From NCBI GenBank assembly GCA_017399005.1, contig JAFQEO010000036.1, forward strand, positions 36,394 to 100,393: 64,000 bases of DNA. The letters are read 5' to 3'. Shown piece by piece: positions 25,032 through 33,021 of this stretch; within the stretch, counting starts at the first letter, position 1; the number at the start of each line of letters is the position of its first letter. This DNA is from Peptococcaceae bacterium. Its GTDB lineage: Bacteria; Bacillota; Peptococcia; Peptococcales; Peptococcaceae. The notes under the pieces were generated by a model. The model saw only the letters and a list, made by a program, of their open reading frames with translations. It did no database searches and was not told the DNA's origin. A program made the position numbers and the translations under genes.

Positions 25032-25372
25032 ATTTCACCTCCTACGCAGTAATAATAAACATAAATAATAATATAATAGTTGTCCGCCCTTATTCTATCT
25101 GACTGTATCCATTATTCTGAATTGCAAGTCAGAGAAAAACAAGAGAAGATAATTACCGCCATCTTTAAGCACCGGCTATCGGTTCCGCCAGCCGGATAAT
25201 TCGCCTTAAAGCGCAAAAAAGCCGCAACAATCCTTCTGCTCATAATATAAACCTTCACTTTTATTTTATCAGAATCATGGCCGCTATTACACCATCAATC
25301 CGTGATACTCCATATCCAGAAAAGAAATATTATTACCAGTACAAGAACCGTGCTTGCCTTCTTATTATTTAT
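25032..25372 (-). promoter_or_regulatory. Long structured 5' leader of the BMC operon
   Basis: About 340 bases lie between the predicted transcription start and the first ATG, without a gene. One element pairs TTTAAG (25164-25169) with CTTAAA (25205-25210) and, inside it, CCGGCT (25172-25177) with AGCCGG (25190-25195). A second hairpin pairs TCTGACT (25098-25104) with AGTCAGA (25127-25133). Neither is followed by a T-run. I could not match this to a known riboswitch; there is no B12 box. Confidence 0.5.
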
Positions 25373-25378
25373 AAATTT

Positions 25379-25418
25379 ATTATATTTCAAGTATAGCCTC
25401 TGAGCAAGTATTTTGCAA
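25379..25418 (-). promoter_or_regulatory. Promoter of the BMC operon
   Basis: On the minus strand: -35 TTGCTC (25402-25407), 17-bp spacer, -10 TATAAT (25379-25384). Directly before the -35 lies plus-strand TATTTTGCAA (25409-25418), also found upstream of the LysR/TauE genes and in the YeiH leader. Confidence 0.5.
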
Positions 25419-25504
25419 TTTGTTCCTTGCCACTTCTAGTTGTATCAATCATTCATTTTCAACTTTTACGCTCAGTTGATTTTATGAAGAATTTCACTTT
25501 CCTG

Positions 25505-25552
25505 AAAACAAAAAAACGACCGAAAAAATCGCTTTATTTCGGTCGTTTTTTT
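25505..25552 (-). terminator. Terminator of the LysR gene
   Basis: AAAAAACGACCGAAA (25511-25525) pairs with TTTCGGTCGTTTTTT (25537-25551), with T-runs on either strand. It separates the LysR transcript from the BMC promoter. The other bases between 25553 and 25641 show nothing clear. Confidence 0.85.
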
Positions 25553-25641
25553 AACATTGCACAATACTGCAGGCTATGCTATAATCCTACTGTATTTTTG
25601 CAGATTTTCATTTTTCAGTTGCAACCAGCAGAAGCAATGTA

Positions 25642-26544
25642 TTATAAATATTCGCTGAATACATGGATGAATTTACGAGCAAGCGCCAGCTGATTTTTAT
25701 CAATATTTTTATTGATAACTGCGTAAATCGCAAAGGTTGCCTGTTTATCTTTTACCGGAATATGCACCAGTGACGGGAACACATTTCGCTCCAGATACGG
25801 CGGAAAACTGTACATAATTGCTGTATCGTTGCGGAGCATTTCTTCACATAGTTTATAGTTGTTCGTGGATAACGCAACTTTCGTGTGCCCCAGCTTCTGG
25901 AATGTATGAACCCCTCCGGTACCGCCAATTTCATATACAACAAATGGATAATGTGCGATAGTGCTGATTGACAGCGATTTATGGTCAGCCAGCGGATGGC
26001 CGGCAGAAACTGCAATATAAATCGGATACTGTTTCAACGGAATTAACTCAACCTCATCCGGAATATTTTCAAAAAATTCTGTAATCAGCGGAGAAACACA
26101 AATCATACCCAGTTCCTGATGTTCTACACAGCGCTCAATGATACTGTCACGATACCGTTCTGCCGTAAACAGATTTACCTCCGGATAATGGGAGATAAAA
26201 TCTTTAAATGCCACTGGAAGAACAGAGATATTCAGCATTGGCGACAGATTTACATTCAGGTTGCCACGCAGTGTTGTATCTGTACTTTGCTTTGCTTTCA
26301 GTTCCCGCTCCAGTTTTGCGAGGCGACTGATAACATCCTGTGCTGCACTGAGAACTTTTTCACCGTCGCTTGTTAAGCGAATCCCTTTTTTCGTGCGGTC
26401 AAGCAAATGACAGTTCATCTCATTTTCCAGACTTTTTAACGATTTATTTAAACTCTGCTGAGTTACATGCAGTTTTTTTGAGGCAGAATTGATGGAACCC
26501 GACTTGGCTACCTCCACTAGCGCTGCCAGCTGATCAATACGCAT
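25642..26544 (-). CDS. LysR family transcriptional regulator, probable BMC/TauE regulator
   Basis: 300 residues with the usual LysR plan: winged helix (MRIDQLAALVEVAKSGSIN ... LHVTQQSLNKSLKSLENEM) and a periplasmic-binding-protein-like effector domain. GGAGG is well placed before ATG 26544. It lies upstream of the BMC operon on the same strand but has its own terminator, and is divergent from the TauE-type exporter. The position suggests control of both. Its DNA-binding helix is close in kind to that of the LysR at 6413 (both have TQQ/AQQ-SL/TL). Confidence 0.9.
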   Translation of the reverse strand: MRIDQLAALVEVAKSGSINSASKKLHVTQQSLNKSLKSLENEMNCHLLDRTKKGIRLTSDGEKVLSAAQDVISRLAKLERELKAKQSTDTTLRGNLNVNLSPMLNISVLPVAFKDFISHYPEVNLFTAERYRDSIIERCVEHQELGMICVSPLITEFFENIPDEVELIPLKQYPIYIAVSAGHPLADHKSLSISTIAHYPFVVYEIGGTGGVHTFQKLGHTKVALSTNNYKLCEEMLRNDTAIMYSFPPYLERNVFPSLVHIPVKDKQATFAIYAVINKNIDKNQLALARKFIHVFSEYL

Positions 26545-26581
26545 ATCTGATTCCTCCTTTAATCATGATACTGCAACACTT

Positions 26582-26591
26582 TATTTTGCAA
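26582..26591. promoter_or_regulatory. Shared 10-mer, candidate operator in the LysR-TauE intergenic region
   Basis: TATTTTGCAA, followed by an overlapping TTGC-AAC-GCAA dyad (26586-26596). The same 10-mer abuts the BMC promoter (25409-25418) and lies in the YeiH leader (30262-30271). Confidence 0.35.
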
Positions 26592-26742
26592 CGCAATCCT
26601 GCTATTTGCAGGGAATTAATACTCCTATTAAATACATAAAGAACAACATTTCCTTTTACATACCCTGATTAGTATAGCATTTAAACATTTTAGATACAAG
26701 AGCTATTCTGTTTCAATTTTTTATCCAAGGAGACGTCCTGTC

Positions 26743-27462
26743 ATGTCTATTGTAATTTTACTTCTTGTTACATTTATAGCTACCGCTATTCATACATCCA
26801 CCAGTTTTGGTTTCGGTATTATCACGATTATGGTATTTCCGCTTCTGATGCCAACCTATTCCTGTGCCACTGTCTGCGTTACGGTGCTCACTCTGGCATT
26901 TACTGCAATCAATGCAATCAGGATGCGCCATGATATTGTATGGAAATGGATTGTACCAACATTTATCAGTTACTTCATCGCCAGTTTTTTTGCCGTACGA
27001 GCGCTTAGTATTGTAGATGATGGATTTATCAAAAAAATCCTTGGTGTAGTATTAATCTGTCTGAGCCTGTACTTTATCTTTTTCCAGAAAAGAATCAAAA
27101 TGCAGCCAACAAAACGTAATGGTTTTATTGCCGGAGCATTAAGTGGCACATTGGAAAGTCTCTTCTGTGTGGGCGGCCCACCGATTGTACTCTATCTGTT
27201 GACTGTCAGCAACGATGTCCGTCGTTATACCGCCAGTGTCCAGGCATGGTTTGCAGTTACCGAAATATTTCTGCTTTACATGCGCTATATTAATGGTTTA
27301 ATTACACCGGAAGCAGTTCACTATTCCGCGATCGGGCTTCTAGCCATTCCGCCTGGAATTTATCTAGGCAGCAAACTGTTGAATCACATGAATCCTCAAC
27401 GATTGAAAAATGTAGTTTATACTATCATGCTGATTTACGGTTCTATTCTGATTTTACGGTAA
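26743..27462 (+). CDS. TauE/SafE family sulfite/organosulfonate exporter-like permease
   Basis: 239 residues with about eight hydrophobic segments of the TauE/SafE (DUF81) family. Landmarks are the N-terminal ATAIHTSTSFGFGI and, in the second repeat, FIAGALSGTLESLFCVGGPPIVLYLL, the typical GGPP motif. Characterised members export sulfite, sulfoacetate or other sulfur anions, but many have other substrates. GGAGACG precedes ATG 26743. It is divergent from the BMC-linked LysR gene and close to a YeiH-type exporter. Confidence 0.88.
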   Translation: MSIVILLLVTFIATAIHTSTSFGFGIITIMVFPLLMPTYSCATVCVTVLTLAFTAINAIRMRHDIVWKWIVPTFISYFIASFFAVRALSIVDDGFIKKILGVVLICLSLYFIFFQKRIKMQPTKRNGFIAGALSGTLESLFCVGGPPIVLYLLTVSNDVRRYTASVQAWFAVTEIFLLYMRYINGLITPEAVHYSAIGLLAIPPGIYLGSKLLNHMNPQRLKNVVYTIMLIYGSILILR

Positions 27463-27464
27463 AC

Positions 27465-27523
27465 ACAAAAGTGGTTCTGAATCAGGCAGCCAATTTTACT
27501 GTCCGATTCAGAACCACTTTCTT
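27465..27523. terminator. Bidirectional terminator
   Basis: A perfect 16-bp stem, AAAGTGGTTCTGAATC (27468-27483) / GATTCAGAACCACTTT (27505-27520), with flanking A/T. It lies between the TauE gene and the convergent small membrane protein genes. Confidence 0.85.
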
Positions 27524-27578
27524 TTGTAGTTTTTCTTAATCGTTGCTTTGCGTATTCCCTTATATTTCATTTTTTCGG

Positions 27579-27797
27579 TTACCCTGCAAACAAAACGGTA
27601 TGGAACATTAACCAAATCTGCACGGCTGTCACAGCACACACAAATCCCGCCACCGTACAGCATACGCAGATATATTTCTGTTTTTTTGTGCCGCCTGCCT
27701 GATACTGTTTCCCGAAATAAACCGCTGCACAGGAAGCAGCCACACCAAGGAGCAGTAAAACGGCAATCATGCCAATTATCATCGTCTTCAAATCCAT
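27579..27797 (-). CDS. Small two-TM membrane protein
   Basis: 72 residues from ATG 27797, which follows GGAGG at 9 bases; the frame is open to 27830 but without a ribosome site. Two hydrophobic segments (MIIGMIAVLLLLGVAASCAAVYF and ICVCCTVAGFVCAVTAVQIWL) are separated by a short Lys-rich loop (GGTKKQK). The family is unknown to me. It is last in a run of three small membrane protein genes after the YeiH-type exporter. Confidence 0.6.
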   Translation of the reverse strand: MDLKTMIIGMIAVLLLLGVAASCAAVYFGKQYQAGGTKKQKYICVCCTVAGFVCAVTAVQIWLMFHTVLFAG

Positions 27798-27869
27798 TGC
27801 AATGCACCTCCAGGCCAGTGAATTCATCATAACCGTTTTCTCTAGCGTTATATCCCCTGCTTTATCAGA

Positions 27870-28175
27870 TTAAAACAGCATAGCACAAGCTGCCAATGTT
27901 GCGCCCAGCGCAATACAGTACCGGGCTCCCTGAAAACTGTTTTTTCTTAAAATCAGCGGCGCAGCTCCCAGGGCAAAGATAATCATACCCAGCGTCCTCG
28001 GCAAAAATCCATCGGCCAGTACAGCCAGATAGAACAGCGCTGCCACCATAATATAAAACTGACACAGCAAAAGCGGAACAATATCATTCAAAATCTCTCC
28101 GCCGTCTCGAAGCGATGCAAATACACACAGCAGGCTGCATAATACAACACCACCTGTAATCAGAACAGTTTCCAT
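27870..28175 (-). CDS. Small four-TM membrane protein
   Basis: 101 residues, almost wholly hydrophobic, with four likely membrane segments and one charged loop (SLRDGGEILNDIVP, near 25). GGGGGATG precedes ATG 28175. I do not recognise it. It lies between the two other small membrane protein genes of this strand, perhaps in one transcript with the third (27579-27797). Confidence 0.65.
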   Translation of the reverse strand: METVLITGGVVLCSLLCVFASLRDGGEILNDIVPLLLCQFYIMVAALFYLAVLADGFLPRTLGMIIFALGAAPLILRKNSFQGARYCIALGATLAACAMLF

Positions 28176-28265
28176 ATTTTCATCCCCCTTTTTGTTTCAC
28201 GTGAAACATCTTATGTAATTATTTTGCCGGTATATACCACCAGCTGTATATGTTCTTATAAAGTC

Positions 28266-28292
28266 AGAGCTGCGGAAATTTTCCGCAGCTCT
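28266..28292. terminator. Palindrome, possible terminator
   Basis: AGAGCTGCGGAA (28266-28277) / TTCCGCAGCTCT (28281-28292), a perfect 12-bp stem downstream of the 99-residue membrane protein. The T-run after it is poor on both strands, so the call is weak. Confidence 0.45.
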
Positions 28293-28319
28293 TGTTTGGT
28301 TATGCATATTGTCGAGTCA

Positions 28320-28619
28320 TTATTTCAGCTTTTTATCCAGCCACAGTAAGCCTTTAAAACTTACGATACCCCAGATGACAAAGAAACCGTATGCTGCCAC
28401 CGGATTTTCAAACCCTAAATGCCATGTGGAATCACTGAGGAAGATTTTTTCCCACCCTGGAATGTCTGAATAATAATACGCACCAGGACCGAATGTTCCA
28501 TCAATCAATCCTGCATCCTGTGAAGCCAGATAAATGGCAATCACCAGCGCGCAGCAGCAGATAATGATGGCACAGCGGTTCATAACGGTAACAATTTTTT
28601 CTCTTGTTTCTTCACGCAT
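28320..28619 (-). CDS. Two-TM membrane protein following the YeiH-type exporter
   Basis: 99 residues. One hydrophobic segment is near 13-31 (CAIIICCCALVIAIYLASQ) and one near 75-95 (AYGFFVIWGIVSFKGLLWL). Between them is a Gly/Tyr/Trp-rich outside loop (GPGAYYYSDIPGWEKIF). It begins 83 bases after the exporter stop on the same strand, so it may be a partner of it. I do not know the family. Confidence 0.7.
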   Translation of the reverse strand: MREETREKIVTVMNRCAIIICCCALVIAIYLASQDAGLIDGTFGPGAYYYSDIPGWEKIFLSDSTWHLGFENPVAAYGFFVIWGIVSFKGLLWLDKKLK

Positions 28620-28701
28620 ATGAGGTCACTTCCTGTTCAGAATAAATGCTTTTCCCGAGTTATTTCATTATATCAGATAATCCTGAAATTATCAGCAAAG
28701 C

Positions 28702-30087
28702 TTATACAGTAGAGATATCCGGAATCGGGAAGAAGTTGCCGCTCAGCATAATCCATGCTACTAACAGTGTCAGAACCAGGTTGAATGTCTGACCAACTAC
28801 GTACAGTGTTAATGGTTTACCACCCTGCATGTAGTACAGCATTTCTTTGAAGTTGGATTCCAGACCAATAGCAGTAAAGGTTAAGCAGAAGCACCAGCCT
28901 TTAAAGTTGCTGAATGTTTTCAGAATTGCACTGTAAGTTTCAGAGCCGAATGCAGGCATGATAACGAAGGAGAACAGTACGGAAGCTGCAAAGAAGCCCA
29001 GAATGAATTTAGGGAATCTGTGCCAGATTTCGCCTGCGCCAACTTTACCGCCTGTGGATTCTGTATCAACTTTCATAGCAAAGAAGATAGAGATTGCCAG
29101 AGCGATAAAACCAATCAGAATGTTCTGAATCATTTTAACCAGAGCAGCTACCTGACCGCCTACAGGACCTAACGCTTCCCCTGCCAGTACTACCGCACCG
29201 GTAGAGTCAACAGTACCACCGATCCACGCACCGCCGACCATTGCATCCATACCAACAGCTTTGATACCGATTGGCATAAATACCATCATCAGAACGGTAA
29301 ACATCAGAGACAGACCGATTGCAAAAGTTAAGTCGTTACGTTTTGCGCCGGATGCAGCAGCCGCAGCGATAGCAGCGGATACACCACATACGGATGTCGC
29401 AGTTGCAATAACGATAACCATTGGTTTAGAAACCATTTTCAGGAATTTAGTACCAAACAGCCACATGAAGATGATAACAACTGGTGTTACAAACCATGCG
29501 ATTGCCAGACCATAGATACCGAAGTTGGTAATGTTGGAGAACAGTACTTCCGCACCCATTACTACCAGACCGGTTTTTACATAGTATTCACTGATTAAAG
29601 CCGGTTTCAGCCATTCAGGAGTACCGATTGTGTTACATACTAACAGACCTACTGCCAGTGCCCAGAATGCGTATTCCAGATAGTTTTTCAGAGTAGCCTG
29701 TGCGGAGAAGATGTAAGCAATCCAGGACAGTGCAAACAGCCCTGTAAATGCAATTGCGAATTTTTTTACATCTTTGCCCATGAAGTGTGCACCGATGCTG
29801 AACAGTACTAATAATACAACATAGGTGAACAGCAGGGATGCAAAATAGTCCGGTGTCATGTTGCTCAGGAAGGTTGGAGCGTCAGCATTACCCCATGTGG
29901 AGAATTTAACTGCTTTAAATTCAAATGCTCCTGTTACTGTAGAAATGATACCTGCAAAAATGATGATAAAGCCCAGCCAGATCGCCCACCAGTCTTCCTT
30001 TCTATAAAGGTCGGACCACTGGAATTTCTCGGCAACGACCGCCTCGTCGCCCGCCTGCACGTTTTGTACATTTTTGTTTTCAGCCAT
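28702..30087 (-). CDS. YeiH-type putative sulfate exporter family transporter
   Basis: 461 residues with about 11-12 membrane segments of the Cons_hypoth698/YeiH (PF03601) family. It carries VGGAWIGGTVDSTGAVVLAGEALG (near 285-310) and CGVSAAIAAAAAS (near 235-247), the two conserved hairpin-like motifs of this family. The substrate is not proven for the family; sulfate or sulfite export has been suggested. A good GGGGG ribosome site precedes ATG 30087. A strong promoter lies 250 bases upstream, and a KdpDE-like pair sits behind it. It lies near a TauE exporter and the BMC operon. Confidence 0.88.
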   Translation of the reverse strand: MAENKNVQNVQAGDEAVVAEKFQWSDLYRKEDWWAIWLGFIIIFAGIISTVTGAFEFKAVKFSTWGNADAPTFLSNMTPDYFASLLFTYVVLLVLFSIGAHFMGKDVKKFAIAFTGLFALSWIAYIFSAQATLKNYLEYAFWALAVGLLVCNTIGTPEWLKPALISEYYVKTGLVVMGAEVLFSNITNFGIYGLAIAWFVTPVVIIFMWLFGTKFLKMVSKPMVIVIATATSVCGVSAAIAAAAASGAKRNDLTFAIGLSLMFTVLMMVFMPIGIKAVGMDAMVGGAWIGGTVDSTGAVVLAGEALGPVGGQVAALVKMIQNILIGFIALAISIFFAMKVDTESTGGKVGAGEIWHRFPKFILGFFAASVLFSFVIMPAFGSETYSAILKTFSNFKGWCFCLTFTAIGLESNFKEMLYYMQGGKPLTLYVVGQTFNLVLTLLVAWIMLSGNFFPIPDISTV

Positions 30088-30335
30088 AAATAAAACCCCC
30101 TTGTCATATTGTTTTTGTTTTGTCTGAATAACAGATTATGAATCATGTTCTGTACATTGCCATATGTTTTGCGCGCTTCTTACACATAGCTAAACACAGA
30201 ACACCATTCCATTGCTTCTATCAGCGTTTCATTGTTCTTAGATAACGGATTTTCATTATCCTATTTTGCAAAAGCTATAATTTTCACAAAACCCATAAAA
30301 ATAATCTTATGTAACTATCTCGCTGACTTATCTCT

Positions 30336-30384
30336 ATTATAATACATGTTAAGAATTTGTCAATAAGAAATTAATTTTCTTAAC
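30336..30384 (-). promoter_or_regulatory. Promoter and operator-like dyad of the YeiH-type gene
   Basis: On the minus strand: -35 TTGACA (30358-30363), 16-bp spacer, -10 TATAAT (30336-30341), a near-consensus housekeeping promoter. An 8-bp dyad GTTAAGAA (30348-30355) / TTCTTAAC (30377-30384) straddles the -35. It leaves a leader of about 240 bases (30088-30329), which holds the 10-mer TATTTTGCAA but no gene. Confidence 0.6.
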
Positions 30385-30412
30385 ACATTTTATTTTTTCT
30401 CATTTTTTTAAA

Positions 30413-30449
30413 CAAAAAACAGGTTTCACCTATCGCTACTCCCTGTTTA
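30413..30449 (-). terminator. Terminator of the KdpDE-like operon
   Basis: AACAGG (30418-30423) and CCTGTT (30442-30447), followed on the minus strand by TTTTTTGTTT. It lies after the response regulator stop. Confidence 0.65.
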
Positions 30450-30496
30450 ACATCCATTAAATGTATGCACTTTTCGTTACAATATAACCCATACAA

Positions 30497-31201
30497 CTAA
30501 AAACAGCTTTCATCCGCCATGCGGTATCCAACACCAATCTCCGTCATAATATACTGCGGTTCTGCCGGATTTTCTTCCAGTTTGCGACGAATATTGGCCA
30601 TATTCACACGGAGGATCCGGTTATTATCCGGCATATCTTCTCCCCAGATGTTTTTGATTAAATAATCATATGTTAACACCTTGCCCGGATTATGCCCCAG
30701 GAGTTCGATAATACGCAGTTCATTTTTCGTCAGATGCACCCGTTCACCATCCAGCATAACAATATGTTTGTCCAGGTCAATGTGCAGCTTCCCGCAGCAA
30801 TATACATTTTTCGCAACACTGCCGCGGTCTTCACTGACTGTGCGGGTTCGCAGCACCACGCGAATTCGGGCCAGCAGTTCCGAAGTACCAAACGGTTTGG
30901 TAATATAATCATCAGCGCCTAAATCCAGCAGTTCCACTTTTTCCTGTTCGCTGTCACGTGCCGACACTACCAGCACCGGGCAGTTATGGGTCTGTCTAAA
31001 AGATTTCAGCAATTCTTTCCCGTCAATATCCGGCAGCCCCAAATCCAGCAGAATCACATCGGGCTGAAAAGAGCGCAGCAGCATCATAGCCTGCTGACCA
31101 TCCTTTGCCACTACCGGCATATATTCGTTTGCAATCAGAATGGATGTCAATACATTCACAATCGCATCTTCATCTTCAATAATCAGAATATTTCCATTCA
31201 T
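30497..31201 (-). CDS. KdpE-like OmpR-family response regulator
   Basis: 234 residues. The receiver domain has the acidic pair near 10-11 (IIEDEDAI), the phospho-acceptor Asp in VILLDLGLPDIDG (near 54) and the Lys of YITKPF (near 105). The C-terminal OmpR-type winged helix ends MTEIGVGYRM. The receiver is of KdpE type. No kdpFABC genes are in the window. The gene begins 2 bases after the kinase stop and is translationally linked to it. The nearest target is the YeiH-type exporter. Confidence 0.92.
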   Translation of the reverse strand: MNGNILIIEDEDAIVNVLTSILIANEYMPVVAKDGQQAMMLLRSFQPDVILLDLGLPDIDGKELLKSFRQTHNCPVLVVSARDSEQEKVELLDLGADDYITKPFGTSELLARIRVVLRTRTVSEDRGSVAKNVYCCGKLHIDLDKHIVMLDGERVHLTKNELRIIELLGHNPGKVLTYDYLIKNIWGEDMPDNNRILRVNMANIRRKLEENPAEPQYIMTEIGVGYRMADESCF

Positions 31202-31202
31202 A

Positions 31203-32777
31203 TCATTCGTCCTCCCCTACCGGTAAACAGAATGTTACTCTCAGGCCTTTCCCCTCAATATTCTCTGCAAAAAGCCGTCCGCCATGCGCTTCCACAATCG
31301 TTTTGCAAATCGATACCCCAAGGCCAAGCCCGCGGCTGGAATCCGCATCCTGCTGCCGTCGTCTGCCAAGCCCCTGGAATACATGCTGCAAATCTTCTTC
31401 CGCCATTCCCGAGCCGTAATCCTGCACCGATATTTCTACAAATTTTCCGGCCTGAACAACATTCAATTCAATTTTTTTATCACTTTTTCCATGCCGATAC
31501 GCATTATCCAGCAGATTGGTTACAACCTGGCGAATCAGAATTGGATCCATGGGAATCATCAGCAGTTCATCAGGCTGCTGAATTGTCACCTTTAATTCAG
31601 GATGATATTTTCTGCACCGCACTACGGAATCGGCAATTACTTCTTCTACAGGCTCCAGCATTTTTTTAAATTTTGTGCTGCGATTTCCAATCTTCGTTAC
31701 CGAGAGCACATTTTCTATCATTCGCAACAGCCAGTGAGCTTCCTCATTAATATCCACCAGCAGTTTATGCTGCTGTTCCGGCTGCATACGGGTTCCATTT
31801 TCCAGAATTACACCACTGGCCCCGATAATCCCGGTTAAAGGTGTACGCAAATCATGAGAAATGGATCGTAAAAGTGAGCCACGCAGCTGTTCTTCCTGTT
31901 TTTCCATCAGAATCCTCTGCTGTTCTTCTCGCAGTTCCTGATGGTCAAACGCAATAGCAAAGTGGTTGATTAAGCCTTGTGCAAATCGCTCTATTTCATC
32001 ATTTAATGCATCTTCCCCAAGAATAATACAGGTTGTCCCGAAAATCTTTTCCTGCCACAGAATCGGTATGCAGAGCACTCCATCACCATGCACAGGATCC
32101 AGATCATCTATTATAACACGCCGCTGTGCAATCGATTTCCGCGCATTTCGATAATATTCCGGAAGATACTTTTCTTCAACTGTACGCTTTGGAGGTTCCT
32201 CAACAGGGTCTTCCGGAAGCGGAATTTCCTGCAGAAAAACAAATTCACTGTTCTCATTTTCCAGATAAATAACTGGTCTTCCTACTTGCGCATGAAGGTT
32301 TTCCATAAGCAATGTAACGATTTCTTCTTTTGTATCCGCACGCAGCAGCATCCGATCCATTTCATTCATCAGATGCGCCATTTTTTCACGCCATCTTGCC
32401 TTGTCACGCTGCTGATGCATATTTACTGTTAACGCACAGGTCAAAACAGATGTCGCCATCATCACAAGAAACGTGAGCGGATATCCAGTCAATGAAAAAT
32501 CAAAGGCAAAAAACGGATAAAAGAAGAAAAAGTTGGTGGCAATAATGCTGTAAAATGCACTAAAAATCCCCCAGAAATATTCCCCGGTCAGAGCGGAAAT
32601 AACAATTATAGACAACAAAAATACACCAGACACATTGGTTGTTTTTTGATACAAAAAAACAACCACATAGTTCACAGCCGTGGCAATAGCAAGCACTACG
32701 ATTGTTATGACCAGTTTGTTAAGTACGTCTATCCAGTTTAGTTTTGGTTTTCTTTTTTTCTCAGTTCCGGTTGTCAT
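31203..32777 (-). CDS. DUF4118-type sensor histidine kinase (KdpD-like, without N-terminal KdpD domain)
   Basis: 524 residues. Four closely packed membrane segments (near 15-120) form a DUF4118 domain, the membrane part of KdpD. Then come a GAF-like domain (near 140-280), HisKA with SISHDLRTPLTGIIG (His near 310) and HATPase with DNAYRHG, VQDYGSGM and RGLGLGVSICKTIVEAHGG. The N-terminal KdpD sensor and universal-stress-protein modules are absent, so it is a short form. It is co-transcribed with the regulator. The signal is unknown; K+ is not implied by neighbours. Confidence 0.92.
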   Translation of the reverse strand: MTTGTEKKRKPKLNWIDVLNKLVITIVVLAIATAVNYVVVFLYQKTTNVSGVFLLSIIVISALTGEYFWGIFSAFYSIIATNFFFFYPFFAFDFSLTGYPLTFLVMMATSVLTCALTVNMHQQRDKARWREKMAHLMNEMDRMLLRADTKEEIVTLLMENLHAQVGRPVIYLENENSEFVFLQEIPLPEDPVEEPPKRTVEEKYLPEYYRNARKSIAQRRVIIDDLDPVHGDGVLCIPILWQEKIFGTTCIILGEDALNDEIERFAQGLINHFAIAFDHQELREEQQRILMEKQEEQLRGSLLRSISHDLRTPLTGIIGASGVILENGTRMQPEQQHKLLVDINEEAHWLLRMIENVLSVTKIGNRSTKFKKMLEPVEEVIADSVVRCRKYHPELKVTIQQPDELLMIPMDPILIRQVVTNLLDNAYRHGKSDKKIELNVVQAGKFVEISVQDYGSGMAEEDLQHVFQGLGRRRQQDADSSRGLGLGVSICKTIVEAHGGRLFAENIEGKGLRVTFCLPVGEDE

Positions 32778-33021
32778 TTTGCAATTCCTCCTACTTTGAT
32801 TATACCATATACGTTTTATTTCCGCATTATTTCATCATTTTTTCCGCAAAATCTTTTCCACAGTTCTACAGACAGCAGGTAAATTTTACTGACAAGAATT
32901 CCACATATTTTTTCCGAAATAACAAATACTTTCTAGCAAGATACATTGCAAACAAATTGTACAGTTTGTATCAGCATCGAAATATCCGCATCAGAACCAC
33001 TTCAGAAAGGAGTTTTTTAAT

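Noticed and set aside
25032..25372. Cobalamin riboswitch before the BMC operon
   Set aside because: Considered because of the EutT-like gene, but the B12 box is not present on the minus strand.
30497..32777. Potassium-uptake (kdp) locus
   Set aside because: Only the kinase and regulator resemble KdpD/KdpE; no kdpFABC genes are present, and the kinase lacks the KdpD N-terminal domains.
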